Assembly (NCBI GenBank): GCA_902801465.1
Contig: CADCIH010000009.1
Location: 94,314 to 158,313 of the forward strand
DNA length: 64,000 bases
Source of the DNA: an uncultured Bacteroidia bacterium
Lineage (GTDB): Bacteria > Bacteroidota > Bacteroidia > Bacteroidales > F082
Direction of reading: 5' to 3'
Shown: in pieces, positions 41,201-48,229 of the stretch
How the letters are laid out: every line of letters begins with the position of its first letter
How positions within the stretch are numbered: the first letter of the stretch is position 1
Program-made: the position numbers and the translations under genes
The notes under the pieces: model-generated
Databases searched by the model: none
What the model was told of the DNA's origin: nothing
Seen by the model: the letters and a program-made list of their open reading frames with translations, nothing else

Positions 41201-41724
41201 TCGAAAGCGGCATGCCTACTGGCTGGACCATCGTCGACGATAACAACGATGGTTGGACCTGGTGCATGACCAGCGATATTCCTTCCACTTGGACCTACTA
41301 TGCTGGCATGACTCTCGACTGGTATCGCTCTGGCAGCAATGCCATCTGCAGCGGTTCCTACATCAACGGTGTGGGTGCCCTGACCCCGAACGAATACCTC
41401 GTCACCGATCAAGTGACCCTCGCTGCTGGCTCAACCTTCAGCTTCTGGGCTGCTGCTACCGACGCCAGCTATCCTGCTGACCACTTCGGCGTGTTCGTCT
41501 CCGACGACGCCACCACCTGGACCTCAGTCCAAGAGTGGACGCTGACTGGCAAGGGTGGTAACGATGGTGGCCGCGCTTCACGCGACGGCAACGGCGCCAA
41601 ACTCGGCACCTGGTACAACTACAGCGTCGACCTCAGCGCCTACGCTGGTCAGAAGTACATCGCCATCCGTCACTTCAACTGCACGCGCCATGTGGGATCT
41701 CGTTGCTTCGTTCACCGGCACTAG
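35287..41724 (+). CDS. Giant T9SS-secreted adhesin B, 5' part (frame broken near 41684)
   Basis: A signal peptide (MKKVFLTLTMLLFAFFGTMK) is followed by the same beta-sandwich module as in adhesin A (about 22-195), an ASPM/Hydin-like segment (VIDLGYRPLGAWMAPATVSL), further beta modules, and fibronectin-like and carboxypeptidase-regulatory-like domains. Next come an MAM-like segment (LIVDFETGDFSQAEF), Cleaved_Adhesin domain 1 (about 1092-1278), another copy of the sandwich module (about 1353-1523) closest to the N-terminal module of adhesin A, Cleaved_Adhesin domain 2 (about 1680-1861) after a glycine-rich linker, and Cleaved_Adhesin domain 3 (from about 1967). The frame is lost after AIRHFNC at the same point as in adhesin A. 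It is a tandem paralogue. Confidence 0.85.
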   Translation: MKKVFLTLTMLLFAFFGTMKAGVVVEIGAGVTSTTSYYPTYAYYNYSIAQEIFTASEIGLTGEINKFGFNVYANSATRNLKIFMKEVSYDEFASTSAWETFTASEVLFDGTVDIAPGWVDVVLDTPFNYEGGNLLVCIVDETGGYVSSSPSYYSWNQNTVYCRMHKYRDDSAFDFTNPGVTGSRSKWKNNVRFDITPILGPAEIVATPNVIDLGYRPLGAWMAPATVSLSNTGNDATVSTVTTENDFFVTDVEVPFTLSFFDEEPFTFEVSTGTADEGVQNGNIVVVYTEDRSATLIPISAYAYTPVDGDVFENAIAVTSFPYNDNAPAGIYHNYEILGGSADGNDAVYEVTFDNDVLFSASTTGANGAAALYAQDFQGEEGPMIDNYYTGPEIGPGPVNYWFYHNYSGGETFFGTSAGGGLYFGYKIPASFIAELGLAGTTITTIETAAYEAYPYECYIFKGGETPFDGQLSGYGIAENTESGYFFDINLEQTTLVNEGDDLWVIFYSESPFAAYCGISPVDVQNGKVWYYLPNSTSPAWASSASYTPLIFTRFIELPTGREVTVDLSNMEVKKPGNGVDSSVATIDGKVLGTPRAMKANRGNRASEIDQQFVEAGTYYVVVSSTDDNFPVEMMTEEVPVPEPVLVYSPYDTQTGVEAPYLVEYLLGNYTTEMQVLFGSVYPPTTPLIDWTSDLVESFFLTELQHNKTYFLQINERNAAGTTEGDIIGFTTVIDGVDGFTADRTEIFNDETVTFTWTANRSLQGYNIYRDGVKVNETPITGTSFTDGPLDYNMLGYEYQIAAAYDEGESTMSDPITVFVSGYGEVSGHAWEIDSITPIYNASIVLQGLNEFGEEETITLEENTNPSGAFSGQVHAGTYTAIGLKDGYMDNPTPEFDVVYDLSTDDINVIMLEATNPLGMITATEEENDVLVEWSWNPASLIVDFETGDFSQAEFTLPATYPWAITNSQAHEGTYAMKSTCEGVASGSSIIQATVDVPYDGKMSFYVKVSTEASYDKFFFYIDGVQQGAALSGAADWVLKEFDVTEGTHTYKWEYTKDSSVNSNDDCVYVDDITMYRFVEPLPPLVGATAYNFDDGFQGWTSLDANNDGYGWVLGSEIGGVYLVSGASLAGSGHNSSNDMVCSGSYSNATNQAITPDNYLVSPTQISASNGAQINFWACAQDASYAAEHFGVAVSTTTATASAFTTIQEWTMTAKGVQGRTAESEFDVRGTRDQGAWYQYSVDLSSYAGQDIWVAIRHFNCNDQFILNVDDITLADGSAKAIEDNRQLMGYNLYRRNLYGDGDTTLIATPGVDVMSYIDNEWPNLPFGVYSWGIQAKYEGNHHYAEKGRDIIEIGDGTSTTYVTPFNSLWGYSFVEQIYTAEEIGSAGTINSISFNLNSGSQTNNIDVFMKNVSRSTFASATDFETVEATDMVFSGSVTFNAGWTTITLDTPFYYDGTSNLMIGMHEYTSGYSTLYFNYTSAADKVLSYHSDSADPNPYDLGSYSGNKYVSPNRANIQIDLTAGGGGGAAGGGLSDILWSNEIEKDMEAEVTFNIALNNDQDPAGATIEMVGPEETYNGTFEEATLVFDAVRKGTYTVSVELAGYESVSTELEITADASYDIFLEEVLEVVDNLYVSPTGWAVWESSNATSGTTAGSGSSIGGSTGGGGGGGGGTGSGDTFSFDFASDFAGWTSIDADGDGNNWAHSSNSVSVSGYDYTGLGHGSTNGFVYSQSYTDLTYTSFDPDNYLISPAQYNIVAGSTLTFWADYANDSYPDHFGVAVATTASPTASDFTMVWEGSAKNGNGNKAAVRHNDSRYENWREHSIDLSAYAGQSVWIAFRHYNSYDMYEVWIDDVELTAGSKGDRYAVRYKVELDGVYEGETPNMFWQHDVTGFEEGETHVTRVAPVYATGMGDWVEYTWTYQDCSNFVGATNVTASENEPGTAVEISWTMPEGGVTPPPTGGATTFTEGFESGMPTGWTIVDDNNDGWTWCMTSDIPSTWTYYAGMTLDWYRSGSNAICSGSYINGVGALTPNEYLVTDQVTLAAGSTFSFWAAATDASYPADHFGVFVSDDATTWTSVQEWTLTGKGGNDGGRASRDGNGAKLGTWYNYSVDLSAYAGQKYIAIRHFNCTRHVGSRCFVHRH
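41585..41684 (+). repeat. Exact 100-bp repeat shared by the two adhesin genes, copy 2
   Basis: Identical to 34081-34180. The similarity continues upstream, at lower identity, back to about 41160 (33660 in adhesin A) but stops abruptly on the downstream side, where the frame also breaks. Confidence 0.95.
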
Positions 41725-42844
41725 CGCTGGTCAGCAGGCCGTCGCTACCGATGGTAACTTCATCTACACCGCAAGCTGGCAAGCCACTCCTACCGGTGGT
41801 CACACCTTCTACAAGTATGACCTCGAAGGCAACTTCGTTGAAGGCTTCGACATCGCTGGCGCCACTGGCATCCGCGACCTCACCTCTGACGGCGACTACT
41901 TCTATGGTACTTCTGGCGGTGCTCAGATCTTCATCCTTGACCTCGCCAACAAGACCATGGTGGGCACCATGAACTTCTCTGGCTGCACCTCACGTCACAT
42001 CTCCTACGATCCTGAACGTGATGGCTTCTGGTGTGGTAACTGGTCAACTTTGGCCCTGTACGATCGTAGCGGTAATGTCGTCCAGAACGGCGCCGCTCCG
42101 ACCAGCGCTTACGGTTCGGCTTACTACAAGGATCAAGACGGTGTTGAACACCTCTTCCTGTTCTGCCAGCCCAGCAGCGATGCTAAAGTCTTTGACTACA
42201 ATATCGCCACCAACACCATCTCTGGTCCTGTCTTCGACTTCGCAGTCACTCCTGGATTCGATGGTATCGCTGGCGGTTGCTTCATCGCCAACTACGGTGG
42301 TAAGCTCTGCTGGTTTGGTAACTCACAGCAAGATCCTAACCTCGTCGGTATCTACGAGCTCGAAGCTGGTGTCACTCCTCCTCCGACTCCTGTTGAAGGT
42401 ATCATGGGTTCCGTCCTGCTCCGTGACGGCGAAGTTATCGCCCTCTTCCTCGGCGACGAAGCTGGTACCAACAGCTATGTTGACGAAGGTATGGAAATCG
42501 GCGAACACGAGTACTGCGTGAGAGTGATCTACGGTGGCGAACCTGATGTGACCCTCTGGGCCATGTCTTGCCCCGAATGCGCTACTGTCAACTACACCAG
42601 CATTGTTGAAAACGATGTTGTTGACAACCTCTACCCGAACCCGACTTACGGCATGGTGACCATCGAGGCTCAAGGTATGAACCACATCACTGTGGTCAAC
42701 ACCCTCGGCCAGGTCGTCTATGACGCCGACGTCAATGCTGACATGATGCAGCTGAACCTTGGCCAATACAAGGCCGGTCTCTACCTGATCCGTGTCAACA
42801 CTGAAAACGGTGTAAGCGTGAAACGCGTGACGGTTGTCAAGTAA
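41685..42844 (+). CDS. Giant adhesin B, 3' part: propeller-like region and T9SS sorting domain
   Basis: The +1-frame continuation of adhesin B opens with AMWDLVASFTGTSAGQQAVA, homologous to the propeller-like block of adhesin A at 32034-32720 (MWDVLASFNAAEAAQYGVVT). A PPPTP linker, a short fibronectin-like module and a type A sorting domain follow (LYPNPTYGMVTIE, VVNTLGQVVYD, KRVTVVK). In adhesin A about 35 residues lie between the adhesin motif and the MWD start; here they are missing, so roughly 100 bp seem to be lost at the junction. The whole protein would be about 2,520 residues. Confidence 0.82.
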
Positions 42845-42864
42845 TTGACAAGTTCGCTTGAACG

Positions 42865-42900
42865 AAAAAAGGGTGGCCAATTGGCCACCCTTTTTTATTT
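42865..42900. terminator. Bidirectional intrinsic terminator
   Basis: GGGTGGCCAA pairs perfectly with TTGGCCACCC, flanked by A-runs on the left and T-runs on the right. It serves adhesin B rightward and ade leftward. Confidence 0.9.
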
Positions 42901-42917
42901 GTAACTTTTATTAGTAA

Positions 42918-44552
42918 CTAAATGGTTAACGAGGTAAACCCAAAATGCTTGACATCAAACAATCCCTTGTCGCTCAACTTCAATTCAGGAATGACCAACA
43001 ACGCCATGAACGAGAGTGTCATGAAAGGACTGTAAAGGGTGCAACCGAACTCATGGGCCAGTCTGTCGGCACGCTCATAATCCTCGGCAACCCGCCAACC
43101 ATCCTCCAGACTCATTAAGCCGGCCACAGGCAAAGGCAGCAAGGCAAACTCCGTGTCGCTGCATGCCACCATGCCGCCCTTGGTCTCAACCAAAAGATTG
43201 ATGGCTCGGGCGATTTCCTCGTCGGTACACCCTACTGCCACGATATTATGGCTGTCATGTGCCACCGAAGTGGCAATGGCCCCGTGTTTCAATCCGAAAT
43301 TATTAATGAAAGCGATGGCCGGCGGCGCCTGTTGGTATCGGTTGAGCACCACCATCTTGAGAATGTCGCGTGAGGTGTCGCTAACGATGTTGCCGTCAAC
43401 CACCTTGGGTGTGGCGATGATGGTGTTGGTGATCAAGTTGTTGTCCACGCTGGCAATGACCTTGATTTGTCGACCTTGGTAGGGAACCTTCAATGCCTCC
43501 GCTTCGATATGCGAAGCGTGGAAATTGTTGATGGCTTCTTCCTTTCGCCACTGCACCAGCGAAATACCGTTTTCTGCCATCATACGGCCTTTGATATAGG
43601 TCTGCATCACATTGAAGTCGTTGAGGTTGTCCACCACGATGAAATCGGCATCGTCACCCGCTTGCAACAGACCCACATCGAGATGATAATGCCTTACGGT
43701 ATTGAGCGAAGCGGCCCGAAGCACGTCCATGAGCTTATAGCCTTTTTGTAAGGCGCGTTTCACCATCAGGTTGATATGGCCTTTGATCAGGTCGTTGGGG
43801 TGTTTGTCGTCGGAACAGAACATGAGCATCTCCGGGTGTTTGGCCATCAGAGGGATGAGGGTCTCGAAGTTTTTCGCCGCACTGCCTTCGCGGATAAGGA
43901 TTTTCATGCCCAACTGGATTTTCTCAACGGCATCCTCGAGGACATAGCATTCGTGGTCGGTGCTGATGCCCGAGCCGATGTATTTGCGGATGTCGTCGCC
44001 CATGACCATCGGCGCATGTCCGTCGATGGGCTTGCCATGCTTCTTGGCGGCTTCCAGTTTCTTCATCACGTCAGGGAGCTCGGCCAACACGCCTGGATAG
44101 TTCATCATCTCAGCCAGATAATAGATGTCGTCCCGTGCCATCAGTTGTTCGATGGCATCGGCGTCGAGGGTGCATCCCGAGGTCTCAAACGGGGTGGCCG
44201 GCACACAGCTAGGGGCGCCGAAATAGAATTTGAAATGTCCCCGTCTCCCGCTTTTAATCATATAGTCGATACCTTCAACACCCATTACATTCGCAATCTC
44301 GTGAGGGTCGCTCACCGTGGCCACCGTTCCGTGGCACACCGCCATGCGGGCAAATTCCGTCGGAGGCACCATGGAGCTCTCAATGTGAATGTGGGCATCA
44401 ACGAAGCCCGGCATGATGTAACGCATCTCCGCTGAAGACAATTCGGTGATTTCAGCTATCTTGCCGTCTTGGACCGTGATGGCCCCTGGAAAAATGCGGG
44501 ATTGAACCAAATCGATGATCTGACCGCTCAAGGTAAAGGTGTTGTCGCTCAT
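42918..44552 (-). CDS. ade: Adenine deaminase
   Basis: The 544-residue amidohydrolase converts adenine to hypoxanthine and ammonia in purine salvage. It has the metal-binding FVDAHIHIESSM, the VSDPHEIANVMG stretch, IDGHAPMVMG and FCSDDKHPNDL, all diagnostic of bacterial Ade. I take MSDNTFTLSGQ as the start, because upstream in-frame codons overlap the promoter. It is divergent from the RlmI-like gene. Confidence 0.95.
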   Translation of the reverse strand: MSDNTFTLSGQIIDLVQSRIFPGAITVQDGKIAEITELSSAEMRYIMPGFVDAHIHIESSMVPPTEFARMAVCHGTVATVSDPHEIANVMGVEGIDYMIKSGRRGHFKFYFGAPSCVPATPFETSGCTLDADAIEQLMARDDIYYLAEMMNYPGVLAELPDVMKKLEAAKKHGKPIDGHAPMVMGDDIRKYIGSGISTDHECYVLEDAVEKIQLGMKILIREGSAAKNFETLIPLMAKHPEMLMFCSDDKHPNDLIKGHINLMVKRALQKGYKLMDVLRAASLNTVRHYHLDVGLLQAGDDADFIVVDNLNDFNVMQTYIKGRMMAENGISLVQWRKEEAINNFHASHIEAEALKVPYQGRQIKVIASVDNNLITNTIIATPKVVDGNIVSDTSRDILKMVVLNRYQQAPPAIAFINNFGLKHGAIATSVAHDSHNIVAVGCTDEEIARAINLLVETKGGMVACSDTEFALLPLPVAGLMSLEDGWRVAEDYERADRLAHEFGCTLYSPFMTLSFMALLVIPELKLSDKGLFDVKHFGFTSLTI

Positions 44553-44574
44553 GATGTTTGTATTTTTTGTACTG

Positions 44575-44582
44575 CAAAAATA
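44575..44582 (-). promoter_or_regulatory. Promoter -7 element (ade)
   Basis: TATTTTTG on the minus strand, 22 nt before the ATG at 44552. It pairs with the divergent element at 44594-44601. Confidence 0.5.
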
Positions 44583-44593
44583 ATTCATTTTCG

Positions 44594-44601
44594 TATTTTT
44601 G
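44594..44601 (+). promoter_or_regulatory. Promoter -7 element (RlmI-like gene)
   Basis: TATTTTTG, 15 nt before the ATG at 44617, which argues against the in-frame TTG at 44599. Confidence 0.5.
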
Positions 44602-44616
44602 CAAAAACTCATTCTC

Positions 44617-45819
44617 ATGAAAGAAACTCCCCTTTATCCCGTCATACGCCTTTTGAAAGGCAAAGAAGATGCTGCACGCCGCTTCCACCCCTGGGTCTTC
44701 TCAGGAGCCATCGAGGAAGGTCCAGAAGGCCTTCAGGCAGGCGATACCGTAACAGTGACCGACCATTCAGGAAACATCCTCGGTACTGGTTTTTGCGAGT
44801 CGGACAGCATCGCTGTGAAACTGTTGTGTTTCGACAACTGCAAGATCGACGAGTGGTTCTTTTTGGACAAGCTGCAACGCGCCCTTGAGGTACGGCGTAG
44901 TATGGGTTTGGTGGGCAATCCCAACACCAATTGCTATCGTTTGGCCCATTCGGAGGGCGATGGCCTTCCAGGGCTCATCATCGATATTTACGGACATACC
45001 GCCGTGGTACAGGCGCAAACCGAAGGTATGGCACTGCATCTGAAAGAGATTGTCAGGGCTTTGAAGCTGATACCTGATTTGGAATTGAAGTCCGTTTACA
45101 ACAAAAGCGCCGAAGCGATGCGTCGCATGGGCAAGGAAGATGCCGTTGACGATGGTTACCTGCTGGGGGAACATGTCGAAGAAGACCTGCTGGAAAACGG
45201 TTGCCTCTATCATATCGACTGGGAGAATGGCCAAAAAACGGGGTTTTTCCTCGACCAGCGCGAGAACCGCGAGCTGGTGCGGCAACTGGTCAAAGGGAAG
45301 AAGGTGCTGAATGCCTTCGGCTACACGGGAGGTTTCTCGGTGGCCGCTTTGAAAGGCGGCGCCCAACGGGTAGTCACGGTGGATGCCTCGCAAAAGGCTT
45401 TGGATGTGGCGGCGGTCAACTTGAATCTGAACGGCTTCTCGGTGGAAGACAATCCTTGTCTGGTAAGCGACATGAAGGATTATGTCAAAGAGATTAATGA
45501 AAATGATTTTGACATGATCATCTTGGACCCACCGGCGTTTGCCAAGCGACATCAGGACCGTCATCGCGGATTGCAAGGCTATCGTTTCATCAATGCAGAG
45601 GCCATCCGTCGCATTGCCAAAGGGGGGCTGCTGTTCACATTCAGCTGTTCGCAAGCCATCGACAAGGGCATGTTCCAAAGCATCGTTACAGCCGCTGCCA
45701 TTGAGGTCGGACGCAATGTGCGCATCCTTTATCAGCTCTCGCAGCCAGCCGACCATCCCATCAATATCTACCATCCAGAAGGGGCTTATCTGAAGGGCTT
45801 GGTCCTTTTGGTGGAATAG
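44617..45819 (+). CDS. rlmI: Class I SAM-dependent rRNA methyltransferase, RlmI-like
   Basis: The 400-residue protein has an N-terminal PUA RNA-binding domain (about 1-85, including RRFHPWVFSGAI), a middle domain with CYRLAHSEGDGLPGLIID, and a Rossmann methyltransferase. SAM motif I is NAFGYTGGFSVAAL, motif IV is DPPAFAK and a Cys lies in FTFSCSQA. This arrangement is that of RlmI, which makes 5-methylcytosine in 23S rRNA; the exact target in this organism is inferred from the family. It is divergent from ade and nearly abuts the convergent DUF5618 gene. Confidence 0.88.
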   Translation: MKETPLYPVIRLLKGKEDAARRFHPWVFSGAIEEGPEGLQAGDTVTVTDHSGNILGTGFCESDSIAVKLLCFDNCKIDEWFFLDKLQRALEVRRSMGLVGNPNTNCYRLAHSEGDGLPGLIIDIYGHTAVVQAQTEGMALHLKEIVRALKLIPDLELKSVYNKSAEAMRRMGKEDAVDDGYLLGEHVEEDLLENGCLYHIDWENGQKTGFFLDQRENRELVRQLVKGKKVLNAFGYTGGFSVAALKGGAQRVVTVDASQKALDVAAVNLNLNGFSVEDNPCLVSDMKDYVKEINENDFDMIILDPPAFAKRHQDRHRGLQGYRFINAEAIRRIAKGGLLFTFSCSQAIDKGMFQSIVTAAAIEVGRNVRILYQLSQPADHPINIYHPEGAYLKGLVLLVE

Positions 45820-45823
45820 TCCG

Positions 45824-46222
45824 TCAAGCAGCTGACAACATCACCGCACAGCGGTTGATGATCTCATTGGCAAGACGGAAGCCATCATCACAGGTGGCTT
45901 TGCGCTGAACACCATCATAGCCCATCTGTAGGTGAAGGATTTCGTAGCTGTCATTGACCAAGGTGAGTAATTTTAGGTCGCGCTTTCGCACAGCGTCACG
46001 GTAAGCATCGATGTCTACGCGGGTACGGCGGTCTTTTCTGACGTGAAAGACAGCATCAAGCATGATGAGAACAGCATGCCAAAGGTAATGGCCGGCGGCA
46101 CGAACGTATTTCCGATCATTATACCGATGGAGGGAAGCGTCGTATTCACCGTTTTCGACAAGTGTTTCATTGGCGTTATCCACATAACGTCGGGCTTCTT
46201 CAATAGGGTTTTTCTTCTCCAT
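45824..46222 (-). CDS. DUF5618 family protein
   Basis: The 132-residue all-helical protein starts MEKKNPIEEARRYVDNANET, and the RKYVRAAGHYLWHAVLIMLD and LHLQMGYDGV segments fit DUF5618. The fold predicted for the family is a HEPN-like helical bundle; its function is not established. It stands alone here with its own promoter. No nucleotidyltransferase partner of a HEPN/MNT module is adjacent, so a toxin-antitoxin role is not supported. Confidence 0.75.
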   Translation of the reverse strand: MEKKNPIEEARRYVDNANETLVENGEYDASLHRYNDRKYVRAAGHYLWHAVLIMLDAVFHVRKDRRTRVDIDAYRDAVRKRDLKLLTLVNDSYEILHLQMGYDGVQRKATCDDGFRLANEIINRCAVMLSAA

Positions 46223-46246
46223 GTTGTGTGGTTTAAATATTCGCCA

Positions 46247-46254
46247 CAAAGATA
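46247..46254 (-). promoter_or_regulatory. Promoter -7 element (DUF5618 gene)
   Basis: TATCTTTG on the minus strand, 24 nt before the ATG at 46222. Confidence 0.5.
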
Positions 46255-46332
46255 ATAGTATTATTCAATATAAAAATAAAATAATGGAAAATTTTTTATT
46301 TATTATAGTGAAAATATTAATTAATACTATTA

Positions 46333-47559
46333 TTATCGTTTGATGAATTTCCGGATGATTCCGTCAACGTTTAGGAAATACACCCCCGAAGCCAAACACG
46401 AGACGTCGATATTTTGGCTTTCATGGCCAGTCAACATAATCTGCCCGAAGACATTGGTGATGCGATAATCCCCGTTGATGGTGACGGAGATCTGGTCGTC
46501 AGCGGGATTGGGATAAACCAAAAAGCTTTCTCCAAGGTGTTCGTCCACATCCAGATGGGCGAAAACGGAGAGTTTCAGCGTCACGGGCAGATGGTCCGAA
46601 CCGTCGAACAAAGCTTCGGCCACGACAGGAGGCACCGCATCGTTGCCGTTTTGGTCGATGCTCTGGTCGAAATGCCGTCCGTCGTTGCCCACGGCATGGA
46701 AAGATTCGTTAAGGTATTTGATTCTGTTGAAGCCCATATAAATCTCGTCCGACATCAGGATGAAATCGAAACGATCGTCCAAACCGCCGCTCGAGAAGCA
46801 TTCATCGGAATACCTTCGCGTGGATTGGGTGTGGAAGGGAGCGAACTGGATGTTGCTGTTCCACTCGCCTACGCCACCGGCATTGGCCAAAGGATCCACA
46901 AACAGCACGTTGGGATTGCTGTAGGTCCGAGTGAGTAGCTGATATCCAGTCTCGCTGGCCCCATACATGTTGAAATCTCCCATGATCAGCACGTTGTCGT
47001 CGGCATAATGTGTGTTTACGTAGTCCATGGCCACCTGCATCAAGGCACGGCGTTCGGATTGATAGTTCATGCCCGCCTTGGGATGGGCCACGATACAGAC
47101 CAACTTGATGGTGTCGCCAGCCACCAGACTGGGCGTTTTCATGTACAATTCATACACGTCGGTGTCGCGGGGATTGGTGCGAAGCGCCACATGCTTCTTC
47201 AATGCCATCTTGCGGGAATCGTAGAAGATGTGGTTGATGATGTTGCTATGGGCGTAGTTGATGATGTCGTCGGACTGCCAATAGTCAGGCAGGTTGTGGC
47301 GCATGAAGTTGTCGAGCAGGGCCTGTGTCGCACCAAACTCACATACGGTGAGGATGTCGGGCTTCACATAATCCATCAAAGTGCGGATGCATTCGTCCTT
47401 GCGTTGCGTGTTGTTGTTGGTCTCGTAGCAATCGGCAAAACCGCTCTGGTAGTTGCCATATTCCAGCAGGTTGTACTGCATCACGGTGATGGTCTCCTGG
47501 CCGCTGAGTGCAGTTCCCAGCAGGAGCAAAAGGGTCCAAAGAATAAAAAAACGTCTCAT
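46333..47559 (-). CDS. T9SS-exported endonuclease/exonuclease/phosphatase family protein
   Basis: The 408-residue protein has a signal peptide (MRRFFILWTLLLLLGTALSG), an endonuclease/exonuclease/phosphatase domain (about 22-325) and a type A T9SS sorting domain (YPNPADDQISVTI, ending IIRKFIKR). The fold is shown by TVMQYNLLEYGN at the start, GDFNMYG in the centre and DHLPVTL at the end, covering the metal and catalytic residues. It could be a secreted DNase or a phosphatase; the family does not tell. I start at the ATG at 47559 and not at the TTG one codon earlier. Confidence 0.87.
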   Translation of the reverse strand: MRRFFILWTLLLLLGTALSGQETITVMQYNLLEYGNYQSGFADCYETNNNTQRKDECIRTLMDYVKPDILTVCEFGATQALLDNFMRHNLPDYWQSDDIINYAHSNIINHIFYDSRKMALKKHVALRTNPRDTDVYELYMKTPSLVAGDTIKLVCIVAHPKAGMNYQSERRALMQVAMDYVNTHYADDNVLIMGDFNMYGASETGYQLLTRTYSNPNVLFVDPLANAGGVGEWNSNIQFAPFHTQSTRRYSDECFSSGGLDDRFDFILMSDEIYMGFNRIKYLNESFHAVGNDGRHFDQSIDQNGNDAVPPVVAEALFDGSDHLPVTLKLSVFAHLDVDEHLGESFLVYPNPADDQISVTINGDYRITNVFGQIMLTGHESQNIDVSCLASGVYFLNVDGIIRKFIKR

Positions 47560-47577
47560 CAAAGCTTATTTTATATG

Positions 47578-47585
47578 CAAAAATA
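47578..47585 (-). promoter_or_regulatory. Promoter -7 element (T9SS nuclease gene)
   Basis: TATTTTTG on the minus strand, 18 nt before the ATG at 47559. Confidence 0.45.
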
Positions 47586-47587
47586 AC

Positions 47588-47595
47588 TATTTTTG
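47588..47595 (+). promoter_or_regulatory. Promoter -7 element (lipoprotein gene at 47623)
   Basis: TATTTTTG, 27 nt before the ATG. It forms a tight divergent pair with the element at 47578-47585, only 2 nt apart. Confidence 0.45.
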
Positions 47596-47622
47596 CCAAC
47601 TGTAACCTAAAATCTTGAAATA

Positions 47623-48222
47623 ATGAAGAAACTGTCCATTTTAACCGCCGTTATGATGCTTGCCATCGTTTTGGCTTCTTGCGGAAAAGATTATTCGGCT
47701 TTTGTCGGCACCTGGGGCGTGGAGCGTATCGATTACTACAATGTTGACTATTGGGGAAATCCCATCGAGGCCACCATGGAGACCTACCATTTCACTCCTG
47801 GCGACATGACTGACGGAATCGACCTCGTTTTCAGGGCTGATAAGACCGGTGAAATGCGCGACCGTAGCCGCGATACATTGTTTCTTTCAGATATCATCGA
47901 GGGCGACACCATCCTCGATACCATCATCTGTCCAGATACCACACTGATCACCCAATACACCTATTCTTACGATTCCGATGAGAAGATTCTCTACATGAAC
48001 ATGAAGGTGACCCATCCTTTCACCTATCGCATGGAGATTGACTTCATCGATGAAAAGACTTTTGATTACGTGAACCAATACGATGTGACCGTGGAAGAGG
48101 GATACAGTGTGATTTACGTTGAGAAGGCCCGCATGGTGCGTTACAGCACAGAGACCCGTGGCGCCAAATCAAAGCCTGTCAGCATGAAACGCCATCCCGG
48201 GTCCGTTTTCTCTAATTATTGA
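47623..48222 (+). CDS. Lipocalin-like lipoprotein of unknown function
   Basis: The 199-residue protein has a clear lipoprotein signal (MLAIVLASCGKDYSAFVGTW). The FVGTWGVERI start and the alternating beta pattern resemble the small lipocalin-like proteins of Bacteroidota, but there is no specific motif. A ligand-binding beta-barrel at the outer membrane or periplasmic face is an inference. The Asp/Thr-rich middle (DTLFLSDIIEGDTILD) is unusual. It is convergent with map, 7 nt apart. Confidence 0.6.
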   Translation: MKKLSILTAVMMLAIVLASCGKDYSAFVGTWGVERIDYYNVDYWGNPIEATMETYHFTPGDMTDGIDLVFRADKTGEMRDRSRDTLFLSDIIEGDTILDTIICPDTTLITQYTYSYDSDEKILYMNMKVTHPFTYRMEIDFIDEKTFDYVNQYDVTVEEGYSVIYVEKARMVRYSTETRGAKSKPVSMKRHPGSVFSNY

Positions 48223-48229
48223 TCCCGCA

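Noticed and set aside
45824-46222. HEPN/MNT-type toxin-antitoxin module at the DUF5618 gene
   Set aside because: No nucleotidyltransferase or other partner gene is adjacent; a HEPN-like fold alone is not enough.
46223-46332. Possible regulatory RNA in the AT-rich gap before the T9SS nuclease gene end
   Set aside because: Only A/T-rich sequence with weak self-complementarity and the DUF5618 promoter; no terminator or structure supports an RNA gene.
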